A stretch of 64,000 bases of DNA from Acanthopleura granulata (Eukaryota; Mollusca; Polyplacophora; Chitonida; Chitonidae): contig JABBOT010000002.1 in NCBI GenBank assembly GCA_016165875.1, positions 3,001,540 to 3,065,539 of the forward strand, in the 5' to 3' direction. Below: more notes on the stretch, generated by a model that had not been told where the DNA came from, ran no database searches, and saw only the letters and a list, made by a program, of their open reading frames with translations. The stretch is not shown here. The first letter of the stretch is position 1.

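Overview
This window is animal genomic DNA and is almost entirely one gene: the minus-strand gene for VPS13D, the giant bridge-like lipid-transfer protein. I could chain 67 exons from right to left (64000 down to 497). Every junction keeps one open reading frame, giving about 12.1 kb of coding sequence, or roughly 4,030 residues. The true N-terminus (about 70 residues) lies beyond the right edge. The C-terminal part (rest of the last lipid-groove repeat, ATG2_C-like and PH-like domains) lies beyond the left edge. The subfamily call rests on the UBA domain in the exon at 33304-33485 (only VPS13D in the family has one), a Trp/Gly-rich WFPGWGGWY motif, a phospho-FFAT-like site, and segment-by-segment resemblance to human VPS13D as I remember it.

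The organism is a metazoan with an AT-rich, intron-rich genome. Introns carry many copies of a tRNA-derived SINE (family A) ending in AAATAAATAAAT. I associate its core with mollusc and related lophotrochozoan genomes, so a marine mollusc is my best guess; this is inference.

Layout from right to left (gene order). 63.9-57.1 kb: chorein N region and first groove exons. 56.7-46.6 kb: groove exons, including the phospho-FFAT-like site. 46.2-44.4 kb: one giant 1,837-nt exon. 43.8-34.3 kb: more groove exons, including a 786-nt exon and a possible lineage-specific cassette exon at 38.2 kb. 33.4 kb: UBA domain. 32.8-25.3 kb: exons after the UBA. 21.3-8.2 kb: VAB/SHR-BD region. 7.7-0.5 kb: post-VAB part and start of the last chorein-like segment.

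The unusual signal is a set of tandem arrays that start at exon-intron boundaries of this gene. A 117-bp unit repeated 19 times carries an exon 3' end plus its splice donor (2.0-4.2 kb). A 73-bp unit repeated about 45 times carries a splice acceptor plus exon start (21.3-24.6 kb). A 34-bp unit repeated 28 times carries an exon 3' end plus donor (27.1-28.0 kb). A 159-bp unit repeated about 3-4 times carries half an exon plus donor (26.1-26.7 kb). A 57-bp array (50.05-50.34 kb) and a 28-bp array (18.6-18.9 kb) begin within about 15 nt of acceptors. Real splice sites therefore sit beside dozens of near-identical decoys. The 73-bp array is also open over long stretches of all three minus frames, which explains the longest non-VPS13D open frames in the window.

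Other content: SINE copies in both orientations, one intact with a 10-bp target-site duplication; fold-back (MITE-like) elements at 13.4-13.8 kb and 63.3-63.9 kb; intronic repeats at 7.2, 25.7, 42.1 and 62.9 kb; and poly(A/T) tracts. I see no second protein gene, no convincing RNA gene and no promoter. The many introns of 300-1,100 bp not listed separately are AT-rich with nothing I recognise beyond the repeats listed.
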